Origin: Acidimicrobiaceae bacterium
GTDB lineage: Bacteria; Actinomycetota; Acidimicrobiia; Acidimicrobiales; Aldehydirespiratoraceae
Direction: 5' to 3'
NCBI GenBank assembly: GCA_028819005.1
Contig: JAPPMP010000007.1
Location: forward strand, 1 to 44,291
DNA: 44,291 nt
In this document: in pieces, positions 18,834 to 28,303 of the stretch
Position numbering within the stretch: the first letter of the stretch is position 1
Layout: every line of letters begins with the position of its first letter
Position numbers and translations under genes: made by a program
The notes under the pieces: model-generated
Database searches by the model: none
Seen by the model: only the letters and a program-made list of their open reading frames with translations
What the model was told of the DNA's origin: nothing

Positions 18834-20618
18834 TCATAGCACGCGGGCACTGCGGCGGTCTACCGATCGATCGGCGTTTTGGATCATCTCGTTCACGTTT
18901 CGCAGGTTGATCTGACTGAGGTTCCATCCAGAGCGAAAACCGTGTCGAAGCAGTTCCAGATAGAGCAAACTGGGATTTACGTCGTGACCTGCGGCAAGCT
19001 GCCCACGGACAAGTTCCTCCAAGTCCGCCTGCGGGGGTTCAGTCAATTCTGATGGCGGACCCGTAGCAGGTCGAAGTGTGAGCATTAGATCAAGGGTGGC
19101 TGTGTTCTCGAAACCGGAAGCTAGCCCTTTGACTGAGCGCTGGCCTTTGTCCAGCATTGCGATGAGTTCAGGAACCACCTCCAACCCTGCGGCTGATATG
19201 GAGCGTTGGAGGAGCTGCCACATCTTGCCAGAACTGTTGCCGAAGAGCAGGGTGATGAACCCCTCGGGTTTCAAGACTCGGAGGCACTCCTGTAGTGCAC
19301 CAATCATTATCTGCTCATATCGGTCAGCCGTTCTGGCGGCTCCCGTGTCCACCCTGTCGATCACTGCCTCCTCATCCGGATCGGTGAACTCGGACATCCA
19401 AGCTTCTTGAAAGAGGTTCATGTCTGAGTAGAAAATGTTGGCGCCGAACGGAGGGTCAGTGAACACGTAGTCGACTGAGTCGTCGTCGAAGGGCAGGGCT
19501 GCGGCATTGGCACGGTGGTACGCGATGTCAAAGCCTTCGTCTGCTTGCGGGCCGATACGACCGCGGCGTTGATCGAGAATCCAGCGGTCGGAGCGGATGG
19601 CGGCTTCTGCCTTTCGGTTGAAGAGGTCGAAGACGTTCCATTCGTAGAACACGGGTGCTACGTAGTAGTTGGCATTCGCCGCGTTCAATGGGCGCCGGCG
19701 CGACCATTGGTATCGCTTGCTCGCCCGTGTCAAGATGGCTGTGAACACGAAGCGAAGCTTCCCGCGCAGGTCCTCGTCGGAAATTTCGCCTATCTCGGCC
19801 CAGAGCGTGGCCAGAACGCAGAGATTGCGGGGGGAATAGAACGATGCCACCGAGGTGAGGCCATGGCGGCCCAGCGCCGAGGCGACGTACATCTGTCGGG
19901 ATTCGTCGACTGAGACATCTGGCCACCAATGTCCATTGGGGCTTACATCCACTAGCGGCGATTGATGGGGTTGCTCGATTTGAGTCCGATGACACTCGCA
20001 TACGATTGAGTTGACAACCGGCGTTTCAAGAAGCCGCCGACACCTGCTTGAAACGGAACTTCCACATCGTGGGCAGGCCATGTGCTCCTTCTTCCAGTCG
20101 GCTGCCTCCAGAGTGCGGTAGTAGTTGAAACTTCCGCAGCAGTCTGGGCACTCCATGACGGACGACCAAACGGTTTTGGCGATCTGGGCGTCGGCTCCGC
20201 ACAGGCTGCAGGGAACGCCGTACACATCGCCGAGATGTTCCGCGGCGCGAACCAGAACCTCGTCGGCATGCTTCCGCAGATGCTCCCCAGATACCAAGTT
20301 AAGATAGTTGGTTCCGATATGTCGCCCAAGCACCGACACATCGCATAGCCTTGCCCGTCTGCCGGTTATCAACGCGGCCACTCCCGTCATCCCTGATCCA
20401 GCGAAGGGATCCAGCACGATGTCACCCTCGCTGGTGAACTCCTCAATGAACGGCACAATCCCTGCGACCGGAACTTTGGTCAGGTACGCGTGGGCCATGT
20501 ACACGGGATCGCTGCGTTTGACCGAAACTGTAGACGGCAGACCATGACGTGCGTTTTTTCTCACACCGTGGACCTTACCCACCCAGTGTGACAAGTTTGG
20601 GGCATTCCACTCATACAC
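18834..20618 (-). CDS. Zn-ribbon DNA methyltransferase (N6-adenine/N4-cytosine type)
   Basis: 594 residues, GTG start at 20618. The SAM-binding motif DPFAGSGMTGVAAL is at about 70-83 and the catalytic motif TDPPFGAN at about 387-394, so motif I precedes motif IV with a roughly 300-residue insert. The insert holds CxxC pairs (Cys137/140, Cys157/160, Cys182/185) that look like zinc ribbons and may recognise DNA. This resembles the Zn-ribbon adenine-specific methylases (COG1743-like), though it is shorter. No restriction endonuclease is adjacent. It is divergent from the HEAT-like gene, the two starts being only about 32 nt apart, so they probably share control. It could be an orphan regulator, a defence methylase or part of a larger modification system. 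Confidence 0.88.
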   Translation of the reverse strand: MYEWNAPNLSHWVGKVHGVRKNARHGLPSTVSVKRSDPVYMAHAYLTKVPVAGIVPFIEEFTSEGDIVLDPFAGSGMTGVAALITGRRARLCDVSVLGRHIGTNYLNLVSGEHLRKHADEVLVRAAEHLGDVYGVPCSLCGADAQIAKTVWSSVMECPDCCGSFNYYRTLEAADWKKEHMACPRCGSSVSSRCRRLLETPVVNSIVCECHRTQIEQPHQSPLVDVSPNGHWWPDVSVDESRQMYVASALGRHGLTSVASFYSPRNLCVLATLWAEIGEISDEDLRGKLRFVFTAILTRASKRYQWSRRRPLNAANANYYVAPVFYEWNVFDLFNRKAEAAIRSDRWILDQRRGRIGPQADEGFDIAYHRANAAALPFDDDSVDYVFTDPPFGANIFYSDMNLFQEAWMSEFTDPDEEAVIDRVDTGAARTADRYEQIMIGALQECLRVLKPEGFITLLFGNSSGKMWQLLQRSISAAGLEVVPELIAMLDKGQRSVKGLASGFENTATLDLMLTLRPATGPPSELTEPPQADLEELVRGQLAAGHDVNPSLLYLELLRHGFRSGWNLSQINLRNVNEMIQNADRSVDRRSARVL

Positions 20619-20650
20619 TCCGACATGTATGCGCCCAGAACGGTCATAGC

Positions 20651-22108
20651 GTGGGTTTCAAGGAAGACGCTGACTTTGCGCGTTTTGTGTCGGTCGGTGC
20701 CGTGGGGACTGCTGCGGTGGCTGACTGCCTTCGAGCGGATTTCGCGCATCGCCCCATAGAACTTGAGCGCTATGCGATGGCCAACAAGGTGTGGCAGACA
20801 AAGATCAAGCGGTTGCGGCTTCCTGATCTTCTGTGCGTGCGATGCGGACTGAGAGTTGAGTCAAGGGCGAAGTCGAAGCTCAAGATCATGCTCTCTCACT
20901 CAGACGCGCCTGGGCGCCAGTGGGACGCAGGTGGGATGCGCGGTGAGGACCTGTTCGCATTTCTCCTAGCAGACATCGACCGAGACCCGCCTCGTTGTGG
21001 TCCTGTGATCTTCTTCTCGATGGATGCCCTTCGGTCTAGCGTCGCGTACGCGAAGCGCTCAAGCCCCAAAGCAGCATCGGAAGGTTCTGAAGTCACGCTC
21101 ACATGGCCTTGTTGGGTGCCTGCGAAGCGCGGGCAATTTGTCGCGGTCGACGATGAAGGTCGGATTGTCTTCAAAGGAGCGGACGGAAGAGTCCAGCGTT
21201 ATTGGCAGTGGAAGAACTGGACGGACCAGAGGTCTGTCTATTCCAAACCCGGTGAACGCTTCCAAGGAGGAGACAAGGTACTCGCGGGGGTTGTCGAGCG
21301 AGAGCCAAACCCGGTATGTCCAGGCGACTCTTGGGACCTGGCGGTTGCCTTGGGCTCAAGCGACGATGTGGAAAGATACGCGGCGGTCAAAGCGGCAGGG
21401 GTTCTGGGGCTTCGTGAGCACGTCGACGTTCTGAGCCGAGTTAGCGAAGACGGTCTTGTGGATTGGAGAATCCGTCTTGAAGCGCAAGTTTCTCTAGCAC
21501 GGCTCCAACCCGATCATTGGGTCGGCAAGATCATGAAAGAAATCACCGATCCGAGAACCGGAGTTGACCAGCAAATGGAGGCGGTGCTAGCGATTGCCGA
21601 ACTGCCGGATGACGCTGCTGCCGACGCCCTTGCTGAGATAGCGGCGTTGTCAGGTCTTCCGAGCGAGTTGCGAGCGGCGGCGGCTTGGGGGTTGGGTCAG
21701 GGTGAGGCGAGAAAACCCGAGATGTTGCTCGACAGATTCGTTGACCCGGAATCTCTGGTGGCGTTGCACGCGATCGCAGCCGTTGATGAGATATCAAAGG
21801 ATCTACTGCACAAACTCGTCGCATGGCTCGCGGGAGGGGACGCGATCAAAGCCCCTACAGCCGCCCAGCTTCTCCAGCGTCACCGCTGTGTCGATGCACT
21901 GCTCAATGCCGCGGAGACTGAGGGCAACACTCGCCTTTTGGCGCTTCGAGCGCTGGGTGAATTACCTCCTGCATTGGTGAGGAGCCTTGCTGAGGGCCGC
22001 TTGACTCCCGACATCGAAGATGCGTTGCTCCCCATGTGGCTAGGTCAAGAGGATTGGCTCAGACAGGACGGCAAAGAGGGCTTGGCCGCGCTCGACGTTC
22101 AGAAATAA
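20651..22108 (+). CDS. HEAT-repeat-like protein with N-terminal CxxC domain
   Basis: 485 residues from GTG 20651. The frame is open further upstream to 20549, but that would overlap the methyltransferase start, so 20651 is preferred; later starts are possible. The N-terminal domain contains IELERYAMANKVWQTKIKR and LLCVRCGLRVESRAKSK, a CxxC with a basic tail that suggests nucleic-acid or zinc binding. A middle segment (PCWVPAKRGQFVAVDDEG) looks beta-rich. From about residue 270 onward, Ala/Leu-rich helical pairs (AEALADALAEIAAL-like, SELRAAAAWGLGQGEA, TRLLALRALGELP) resemble HEAT repeats. No enzyme motif is visible. Function unknown; the pairing with a DNA methylase suggests a partner in recognition or targeting. 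Confidence 0.65.
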   Translation: MGFKEDADFARFVSVGAVGTAAVADCLRADFAHRPIELERYAMANKVWQTKIKRLRLPDLLCVRCGLRVESRAKSKLKIMLSHSDAPGRQWDAGGMRGEDLFAFLLADIDRDPPRCGPVIFFSMDALRSSVAYAKRSSPKAASEGSEVTLTWPCWVPAKRGQFVAVDDEGRIVFKGADGRVQRYWQWKNWTDQRSVYSKPGERFQGGDKVLAGVVEREPNPVCPGDSWDLAVALGSSDDVERYAAVKAAGVLGLREHVDVLSRVSEDGLVDWRIRLEAQVSLARLQPDHWVGKIMKEITDPRTGVDQQMEAVLAIAELPDDAAADALAEIAALSGLPSELRAAAAWGLGQGEARKPEMLLDRFVDPESLVALHAIAAVDEISKDLLHKLVAWLAGGDAIKAPTAAQLLQRHRCVDALLNAAETEGNTRLLALRALGELPPALVRSLAEGRLTPDIEDALLPMWLGQEDWLRQDGKEGLAALDVQK

Positions 22109-22315
22109 GATTCCGTTAACTGCCTTCGGTGCCAGCCCACAGCAAATCGGGTTGGCCGGACTCGACAGGGTGTCGCCCCAAACAAGCCGGTGTTTCGTAT
22201 GCTTGGACTCGGCGACCGAACAGCGGGCCGCGCCGTTTGTGCACGCCTACAATGCTGTGCGGACGCGCGGGAAAGGCATTCGGTCTGCTGTTGATCGCTC
22301 GGTACACTGCCATCC
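22109..22315. other. Intergenic region within the island
   Basis: About 200 nt with no supported gene. At its right end TACACT (22303-22308) is followed 7 nt later by the GTG start of the DUF4209-like gene, a layout consistent with a promoter giving a leaderless mRNA. I see no good -35 at the usual distance. Confidence 0.35.
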
Positions 22316-23662
22316 GTGGAAAGCCCAAATTACATAGATGTGATCAACCGGGCGTGCTCTGAGTTGGCCGAAGTGAGCGTTCAGGGTGACGGGCCTTTCA
22401 CGACATCGAAGCTTGGGGACCGCCTGCAAGAGCTTTTCAAAGAGTCGCCTGGGGACAAGGTTTGGAGAGCGCTCTCGTATGCCTGCCACTACCACTTTGG
22501 CGGTAGTGGGCCGTTCGCATATGGGCCCTACGAGCCTATGTTCGTGTTCCCCACGGATGGAGATCAATACAGCGTGTTCCCTACACCGCTCGACCGAGTC
22601 GAGTCCGATCTGCTGGAAGTTTGGGCCGCTCAAGCCAGCGTCGAGGAGATGCATCCGATGCCGCGTGCCCGGATAGCCGATCTGCTTTGGGTGAGGAAAC
22701 ACGGCGACAGAGCGAAGTGGATCGAGATTGCTGTAGAGGCCTACACGACGGCCGCAGCAATACCCGAGGTCCACGTGGTCGAACGCGGCAAGATGCTCGG
22801 TCGAGCCGTTGCAATCTGCCAAGAGTCGAGGAACCAAGACCCAAAACTCAGGGCCGACGCGCTCATCGCACTCGCTGAGCTGGCCGAAGAGTCGATCTCT
22901 TCGACTGACGAACGCTACGGCGTGGTTGCCGGAGCGCTCACCATCCTGATAGACGCTGACTGCCACTGCGAGATGCTTCTCGCTTCCGCTATGCGCAAGT
23001 ACGACTCTGACCCTTGGAGAGCCTCCGACTTGCGCTTGTTGGCCACCGAGGCATCGACAGACCAACACGAACAGCGTCGACTTCAAGCCGAGCGCATTCA
23101 GGTATTCGAGAATGCCGCCGACCGCGCAGTTGGCTTGCGGCGAGTGGCCCTCCTAGAAAACGCCCGGAGCATTGCTTCGTCTATCGGCGACCAAGGGGAG
23201 GTGGAACGTCTGAACGGGCTGATCCAACGCACGGATGTCGAGGGTGACATGAAGTCAGTGGAAGTCTCAGCCACAATCGACGAAGATGTCATGCGAACTG
23301 TGGTTGAGCCCATCGTGGGCGTCGACAACCTGTCCGAGGCGCTAGGCCGCTTTGCCCAATACCTCACTCCGAATCTCAGCGACGAGGCGATGGAGCAGGC
23401 TATGGATGAATTGGCGCAAGAATCACCGCTGCAAACACTCATAGGCCGCATGACCTTTGGCCCAGACGGGACTGCCGTATCCTTGCCGAGCGGAAGCCCC
23501 GAGCGCCGCATATCTGACATCGGTCGCCTGAGAGCACAGGATCGCCTGCTCGGCAGGATTATTCGGCCAACCCATTCTTCTAGACCTGGACAAGCGGTAC
23601 GGCATGGGTTCGTCGGCCTTGGTCGTCTGCTTCAGCCCGGTCATGCCCCAGGAGGCAGTTGA
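22316..23662 (+). pseudogene. DUF4209-like protein, N-terminal part, broken by a +1 shift near its 3' end
   Basis: 448-residue frame from GTG 22316. Most of it is helical with repeat-like Arg/Ala/Glu-rich segments (ADALIALAELAEES, RRLQAERIQVFENAADRA) as in the large N-terminal part of DUF4209/DUF7380-type proteins. Up to about DIGRLRAQD (near 23540) the sequence looks natural; the last roughly 40 residues (THSSRPGQAVRHGF onward) look like out-of-frame translation. The natural continuation, AGLFGQPILLDLDKRYG, is found in the +1 frame directly across the same point and continues as the conserved C-terminal domain. So this and the next entry are probably one gene (22316-24080) interrupted by one extra base, a sequencing error, or a programmed shift. 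The call depends on my recollection of the family's C-terminal pattern. Confidence 0.65.
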
Positions 23663-24080
23663 CACTATTGCCGCTGCACACGAACGCTGGCAGGCAAGGG
23701 ACCACCGTAGCGCCGTCGCCCTGCTCTGGGCGGCAATCGAGCAGATCGTGAGGGGACTGTGTCTCGCCCACGGACTCACTACCGCCTCCCTGAAATCGGT
23801 GTCATTCCCCCAAACACGTTACCTTGGAGAATTGCTCAAGGACCTCGCTCCCCAAATCAGCGAAAACCACGCGACATACCTGGACGCAGCGCTCGTGGAC
23901 GGATGGTCTCTCAACCTCCGAAACCTTTACGCCCACGGACACACCCCGGGCGTTGACCACAGTATGGCCTACGGCATCCTGTTCCACGTTGTTTGCGTGT
24001 TGCGACAGATCAGCAGGTTATCCAACAGACGACCCGAAACGGAGAGGCTCTGTGTCGACGGAGGCTTTGATGCAACGTGA
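23532..24080 (+). pseudogene. DUF4209-like protein, C-terminal part in shifted frame
   Basis: This frame is open from 23532 (just after an in-frame TGA at 23529); its first ATG is 23604 and would give 158 residues. Content before that ATG, IACSAGLFGQPILLDLDKRYG, already looks protein-like, arguing against 23604 as a real start. The C-terminal domain shows RSAVALLWAAIEQIVRGLC and SLNLRNLYAHGHTPG; the RNxxAHG-type ending is typical of DUF4209 and related HEPN-like helical domains, which in some families are ribonucleases. Here the motif is RNLYAHG. The stop at 24080 overlaps the 3' end of the opposing gene by about 110 nt. Confidence 0.65.
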
Positions 24081-24895
24081 ACCGTTGAATGATACGCAGC
24101 TTCGGGCGCTGGTAGCAGAGATCCGAGATGGGCATGCCCTCGAGTCGACTTGCGCTTTCGGAGCGCCCCGGCGAGTTGCAGCCATTCCCGCAGAGCCAAC
24201 AGCACTATGTCGTCTCCTTCGGCGCGCACCTCTCGAGCCGAAGGAAGCACAAGCTTCCATGGTCGCCCGCCATGCAGTGACCTTACGAACGACGGCGTGA
24301 GATAGCCCGCCTGGGTCAAGGGCTGCTCATCGCCGTGGCGATCGAGGAGCCATACCAGTGGAGCGACCGCTGCGAGGGCGCCACTGGGGGGCTCGACGGG
24401 GTGCAGCAGCCGGTTCGCCACAGCCGCTCGGACCGAGCCCAGCCGGCGACTGTGACGCTGGGCCGCGTCGACCCACTGCTCCAGGCGTTCGGTGAGCACC
24501 GCCGTTCGCCACGACTGGCCCGGCAGGTCAGGGTGGTCGCCGTTCAAGGCGGCTTCAGCAACCGCAGCCTGCGCAACACGCCAGCCGCGACCGCCCACCA
24601 CCACATCGCCTGCGGCGATGGCCCGCTCCAATGCGTCCTCGACCACCGAGCGGGCTGACGACTCCTCGCCGCCCATGAAGTCGCTCCAAGCAAAGTCGGC
24701 CAGATCGGGAGGGACGATGCCGGACTTCTCCATTGCCCGCCCCGTGGCCCGACGCCCTTCGGCGTCGCTGCGGTCATACGCGGCATGCACCTCTGCGGTG
24801 GCCGGCGACCGGCAAATGGCTGAATACGCATGCAAACCAAGCTCGTCGAACAGTGCAGCGGCCCCCTGAGCGAAGCGGCTCAAAGCGTTCCTCAA
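23969..24895 (-). CDS. Hypothetical protein with an apparently replaced C terminus at the island edge
   Basis: 308 residues from TTG 24895, which has AGGAG 5 nt upstream and lies 36 nt after the ileS stop, so it may be co-transcribed with ileS. Residues 1-240 look genuine: helical, with segments such as AAVAPLVWLLDRHG and PLTQAGYLTPSFVRSL, reminiscent of C-terminal winged-helix-like regions seen in some DUF proteins of actinobacteria. After LRKRKS (about 24160) the protein is just the reverse complement of the end of the DUF4209-like gene, and composition changes. This suggests the original 3' end was removed when the island arrived. Function not recognised. Confidence 0.6.
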   Translation of the reverse strand: MRNALSRFAQGAAALFDELGLHAYSAICRSPATAEVHAAYDRSDAEGRRATGRAMEKSGIVPPDLADFAWSDFMGGEESSARSVVEDALERAIAAGDVVVGGRGWRVAQAAVAEAALNGDHPDLPGQSWRTAVLTERLEQWVDAAQRHSRRLGSVRAAVANRLLHPVEPPSGALAAVAPLVWLLDRHGDEQPLTQAGYLTPSFVRSLHGGRPWKLVLPSAREVRAEGDDIVLLALREWLQLAGALRKRKSTRGHAHLGSLLPAPEAAYHSTVHVASKPPSTQSLSVSGRLLDNLLICRNTQTTWNRMP

Positions 24896-24931
24896 GTCAG
24901 CTCCTATCCGTTCGACTCCTATTTCTGCCGT

Positions 24932-27900
24932 CTACTCGGCGGTTGTCTCGGCCGGCTCCGCCGGAGTCGTGCGCAGCGAGAAGCAGAATGGTTCGCTGTC
25001 GATCTCGGCTTCGTGGACGCGCAGGCCGTCCGGGGCCGCCTCAGTGCTGAGTCGAGTGGCCAGCACCTGTTCAGACACATAGTCGCCGTGTTCTGCGAGA
25101 GAGTCGAGAGCAGCGTCGGATGCAGCGGCGACCCAGACCTCGATGCGGTCCGTGACGACCAGGTCCTCGGCTCTGCGGGCGTTCTGGATCTCGCGGACCA
25201 TGTCTCGGGCGAGTCCTTCGGCTTCGAGTTCTGGAGTCAGGTCGGCGTCGATGCTGACCACCGCGTCGTTGGATCGCAACGCCGCGGCGACCACGCCATC
25301 AGGGGACTCCAGCACCAGTTCGTACTCCTGTGCGCTCAGCACCTGACCGGCTGCCGAGACTGTGCCATCGGCGTCGGCCTCCCATTGGCCGGCGCGCGCA
25401 GCGGCGAACACAGCTTGAACGGCAGAACCGAGGCGCGGCCCGAGCGCTTTGCCGTCGGGGCGCAGGATCAGTGTGGCGAGGTTCCCGATCTCGTCGGTGA
25501 CGTTCACCGTTTTGACGTTGAGCTCATCAGCGAGCAACTCGCTGAACGGCTCCAGCGTGGTTGCGTCACGACCCGCCACGGTGAGCGACGCCAGAGGCAG
25601 CCGCACCCGCAAACCCTCGTTCTCGCGCAGCCGCAACGCTGTGGAGGCGACGTCGCGGAGCCGGTCCATCGCCGCCACCAGTTCATCGTCTGCGGGGAAA
25701 TCGTCGACCGACGGCCAGTCGCAGAGGTGTACTGAAGGCTCCAAAGACTCGTCGGCTCCGGACAGGCCAAGCCAGATCTCCTCGCTGATCATCGGCAAGA
25801 ACGGGGCTGTCGTCTGCACAAGCGTGATGAGCACGCTGTAGAGCGTGTCGAGTCCGCCGGCGTCTGCGCCGCTGCCGTCCACTCCCCAGAACCTGTCCCG
25901 AGAACGGCGGATGTACCAGTTGTTGAGCGCGTCGATGAACGAGCGGATCTCCGCGGCCGCGCCAGCCAGGTCGTACGCGTCCATCCGGGCCTCTGTCTTG
26001 GCGATGAGGTCGCGGGTCTTGGCGAGAATGTAGCGGTCGAGCAGCTCGTCGCTGTCGGTGCGGAACGTCGCCTGATAGCTCTCGACGTTGGCGTACAGCG
26101 TGAAGAACGAATAGGCGTTCCAGATCGGCAGGATCACCTGGCGGACGACGTCGTCGATGGCCTGGTCAGAGATCCGGGCGTCGCCGCCGCGCACGATGTT
26201 GGACGACATGAAGTACCAGCGCAACGCGTCGGATCCCTGCGCCGAGAAGACGTCCTCCGGCTCTGTGTAGTTGCGCAGTTTCTTGGAGAGCTTCGCTCCG
26301 TCGTCGGCCAGCAGGATTCCGTGGCAGATGACATTCTGGAAAGCGGGCCTGTCGAACAACGCGGTGGCCAACACATGCAACGTGTAGAACCAGCCCCGTG
26401 ACTGGTTGATGTACTCGACGATGAAATCGGCTGGAAAATGCTCGTCGAACCACTCTTTGTTCTCGAAGGGGTAGTGAACCTGAGCGAAGGGCATGGCGCC
26501 TGACTCGAACCAGCAGTCCAGAACCTCAGGGACGCGGCGCATCATCGACTTCCCGCTCGGGTCGTCTGGGTTGGGCCGCACCAACTCGTCGATGAAGGGG
26601 CGGTGGAGGTTCTCGGGCCGCACCCCGAAGTCGGCCTCCAACTCATCGAGGCTGCCGTACACGTCGGTACGGGGGAAATCGGGGTTGTCGCTGGTCCAAA
26701 CGGGTATTGGAGAACCCCAGAACCGGTTGCGCGAGATCGACCAGTCCCTTGCCCCTTCGAGCCACATACCGAAGCGGCCGTCGCGGATATGGCTCGGCAC
26801 CCAGTTGATCTCCTGGTTGGTCTCCAGGAGACGATCGCGGATCTCGGTTACCCTCACGTACCAGCTCGGCATGGCTTTGTAGATGATGGGCGTGTCGGTG
26901 CGCCAGCAGTGCGGGTAGTTGTGGGTGTAACTGTCGTGGCGGACGAGGTGACCTGCCTCGCGCAACTGCTTGATGATTCCGGCGTTGGCCTCGAGCACGT
27001 TGACGCCGGCCCAATCGGGGACTTCTTCGGTGAAACAACCGGAATCGTCGACTGGTACCACGGTGCCGATACCGGCTTCGGCTGCCACACGTTGGTCGTC
27101 CTCGCCGAATCCAGGCGCCATATGCACGACGCCGGTGCCTTCGGAGGTGTCGATGAAGTCGCCTGCGAGGATGACGAAGGCACGGTTCGTGCCGTGGCGG
27201 GGGTTCTCCGGATCGACTTGCGCCATGTCCGCGAAGAAGTCGAACAGCGGCGCATAGGTGCGGCCCACCAGTTCGGATCCGCTGATCGTGCCGATGTGGG
27301 TGGCCTCGCGAAGTTGGTGCTCGTAGGCGTTGAGCGCGGCTTCGCTCAATACGCAGCGGCTGCCGTCGGCATCGCGCACCACCGCGTATTGCAGGTCGGC
27401 CCCCACGCTGAGGGCAAGGTTCGAAGGCAAGGTCCACGGCGTGGTGGTCCAAGCCAGAATCGATACTCTCCCGTCGGCGCCGGCGTCCTCCGAACCGGGG
27501 AGTCCGGCGGGGTCGTCGAGTTCGAAAGCGACTGTGATCGCCGGATCCTGACGGGGACGGGTGGCGTCGTCGAGGCGGATCTCGTGGTTCGACAGGGGCG
27601 TCTCGGCACCCCAGCTGTAGGGCAGCACCCGGTTCGACTGGTAGATCAGCCCTTTGTCCCAGAGCTGTTTGAACGCCCACATGACCGATTCCATGTAGTC
27701 GCGGTCCATGGTCTTGTAGTCGTTGTCGAAGTCGACCCAGCGGGCTTGCCGGGTGACGGTCTTCTCCCATTCCTTGGTGTATTTCAGCACCGAAGTCCGG
27801 CAGTGCTCGTTGAACTTCTCGATGCCGTACTCGATGATCGAGGCCCTGCCTGCGACCGGCAGTTCCTTTTCGGCCTCCATCTCGGCGGGCAGGCCGTGGC

Positions 27901-28177
27901 AGTCCCAACCGAAGCGCCGCTCAACCCTGCGGCCCTTCATCGTGAAGTAGCGGGGGACCACATCCTTGACGTACCCGGTGAGCAGATGCCCGTGGTGAGG
28001 GAGCCCATTGGCGAACGGCGGCCCGTCGTAAAACACGTATTCCGCGTCGAGCGGGCGCTGCTCGACCGAGGTCTCGAAGGTGCCGTTGGCCGCCCAATAT
28101 TGGAGAATGCGCCGCTCAATGTCCGGCAAATCCGCTTTTCCGACATGCGGATACGGCGCGTTCGCGGCATCACTCAT
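24932..28177 (-). CDS. ileS: Isoleucyl-tRNA synthetase, eukaryote-like (IleS2) type
   Basis: 1081 residues. Charges tRNA-Ile, with an editing domain for valine. Class I signatures: DGPPFANGLPHHGHLL (HIGH box at residues 61-64) and KLSKKLRNY (KMSKS box, near residue 628). The pre-editing WDCHGLPAE and editing-domain TTPWTLPSN motifs are present. Length and the PPFANGLPHHGH form fit the IleS2 group that also includes eukaryotic cytosolic enzymes and is often less sensitive to mupirocin. The C terminus lacks the Cys-rich zinc end of type 1 enzymes. TAACCT lies 8 nt before the ATG with no Shine-Dalgarno. No T-box was seen in the short leader. Confidence 0.97.
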   Translation of the reverse strand: MSDAANAPYPHVGKADLPDIERRILQYWAANGTFETSVEQRPLDAEYVFYDGPPFANGLPHHGHLLTGYVKDVVPRYFTMKGRRVERRFGWDCHGLPAEMEAEKELPVAGRASIIEYGIEKFNEHCRTSVLKYTKEWEKTVTRQARWVDFDNDYKTMDRDYMESVMWAFKQLWDKGLIYQSNRVLPYSWGAETPLSNHEIRLDDATRPRQDPAITVAFELDDPAGLPGSEDAGADGRVSILAWTTTPWTLPSNLALSVGADLQYAVVRDADGSRCVLSEAALNAYEHQLREATHIGTISGSELVGRTYAPLFDFFADMAQVDPENPRHGTNRAFVILAGDFIDTSEGTGVVHMAPGFGEDDQRVAAEAGIGTVVPVDDSGCFTEEVPDWAGVNVLEANAGIIKQLREAGHLVRHDSYTHNYPHCWRTDTPIIYKAMPSWYVRVTEIRDRLLETNQEINWVPSHIRDGRFGMWLEGARDWSISRNRFWGSPIPVWTSDNPDFPRTDVYGSLDELEADFGVRPENLHRPFIDELVRPNPDDPSGKSMMRRVPEVLDCWFESGAMPFAQVHYPFENKEWFDEHFPADFIVEYINQSRGWFYTLHVLATALFDRPAFQNVICHGILLADDGAKLSKKLRNYTEPEDVFSAQGSDALRWYFMSSNIVRGGDARISDQAIDDVVRQVILPIWNAYSFFTLYANVESYQATFRTDSDELLDRYILAKTRDLIAKTEARMDAYDLAGAAAEIRSFIDALNNWYIRRSRDRFWGVDGSGADAGGLDTLYSVLITLVQTTAPFLPMISEEIWLGLSGADESLEPSVHLCDWPSVDDFPADDELVAAMDRLRDVASTALRLRENEGLRVRLPLASLTVAGRDATTLEPFSELLADELNVKTVNVTDEIGNLATLILRPDGKALGPRLGSAVQAVFAAARAGQWEADADGTVSAAGQVLSAQEYELVLESPDGVVAAALRSNDAVVSIDADLTPELEAEGLARDMVREIQNARRAEDLVVTDRIEVWVAAASDAALDSLAEHGDYVSEQVLATRLSTEAAPDGLRVHEAEIDSEPFCFSLRTTPAEPAETTAE

Positions 28178-28222
28178 GGCCCCAAAGGTTACCGGCGTCG
28201 AACTGTTTGGACTTCTTGGCGG

Positions 28223-28267
28223 AATCTGCGCGTAAAACTACACTGTTCGTAGCCGAACGCGCAGATT
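28223..28267. promoter_or_regulatory. Nested inverted repeat between divergent ileS and nucleoside hydrolase
   Basis: AATCTGCGCGT (28223-28233) pairs perfectly with ACGCGCAGATT (28257-28267); inside the 23-nt loop CTAC and GTAG form a second short stem. It sits midway in the 126-nt gap between two divergent starts, so it may be an operator for both. No T-run follows, so it is unlikely to be a terminator. Confidence 0.55.
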
Positions 28268-28303
28268 TCGTCGATCGCGGCACGGCTCCTTTAGGCTCGG
28301 CGG

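Noticed and set aside
28178..28303. T-box riboswitch upstream of ileS
   Set aside because: The gap is only 126 nt and shows no specifier stem or TGGNACCGCG-like T-box sequence.
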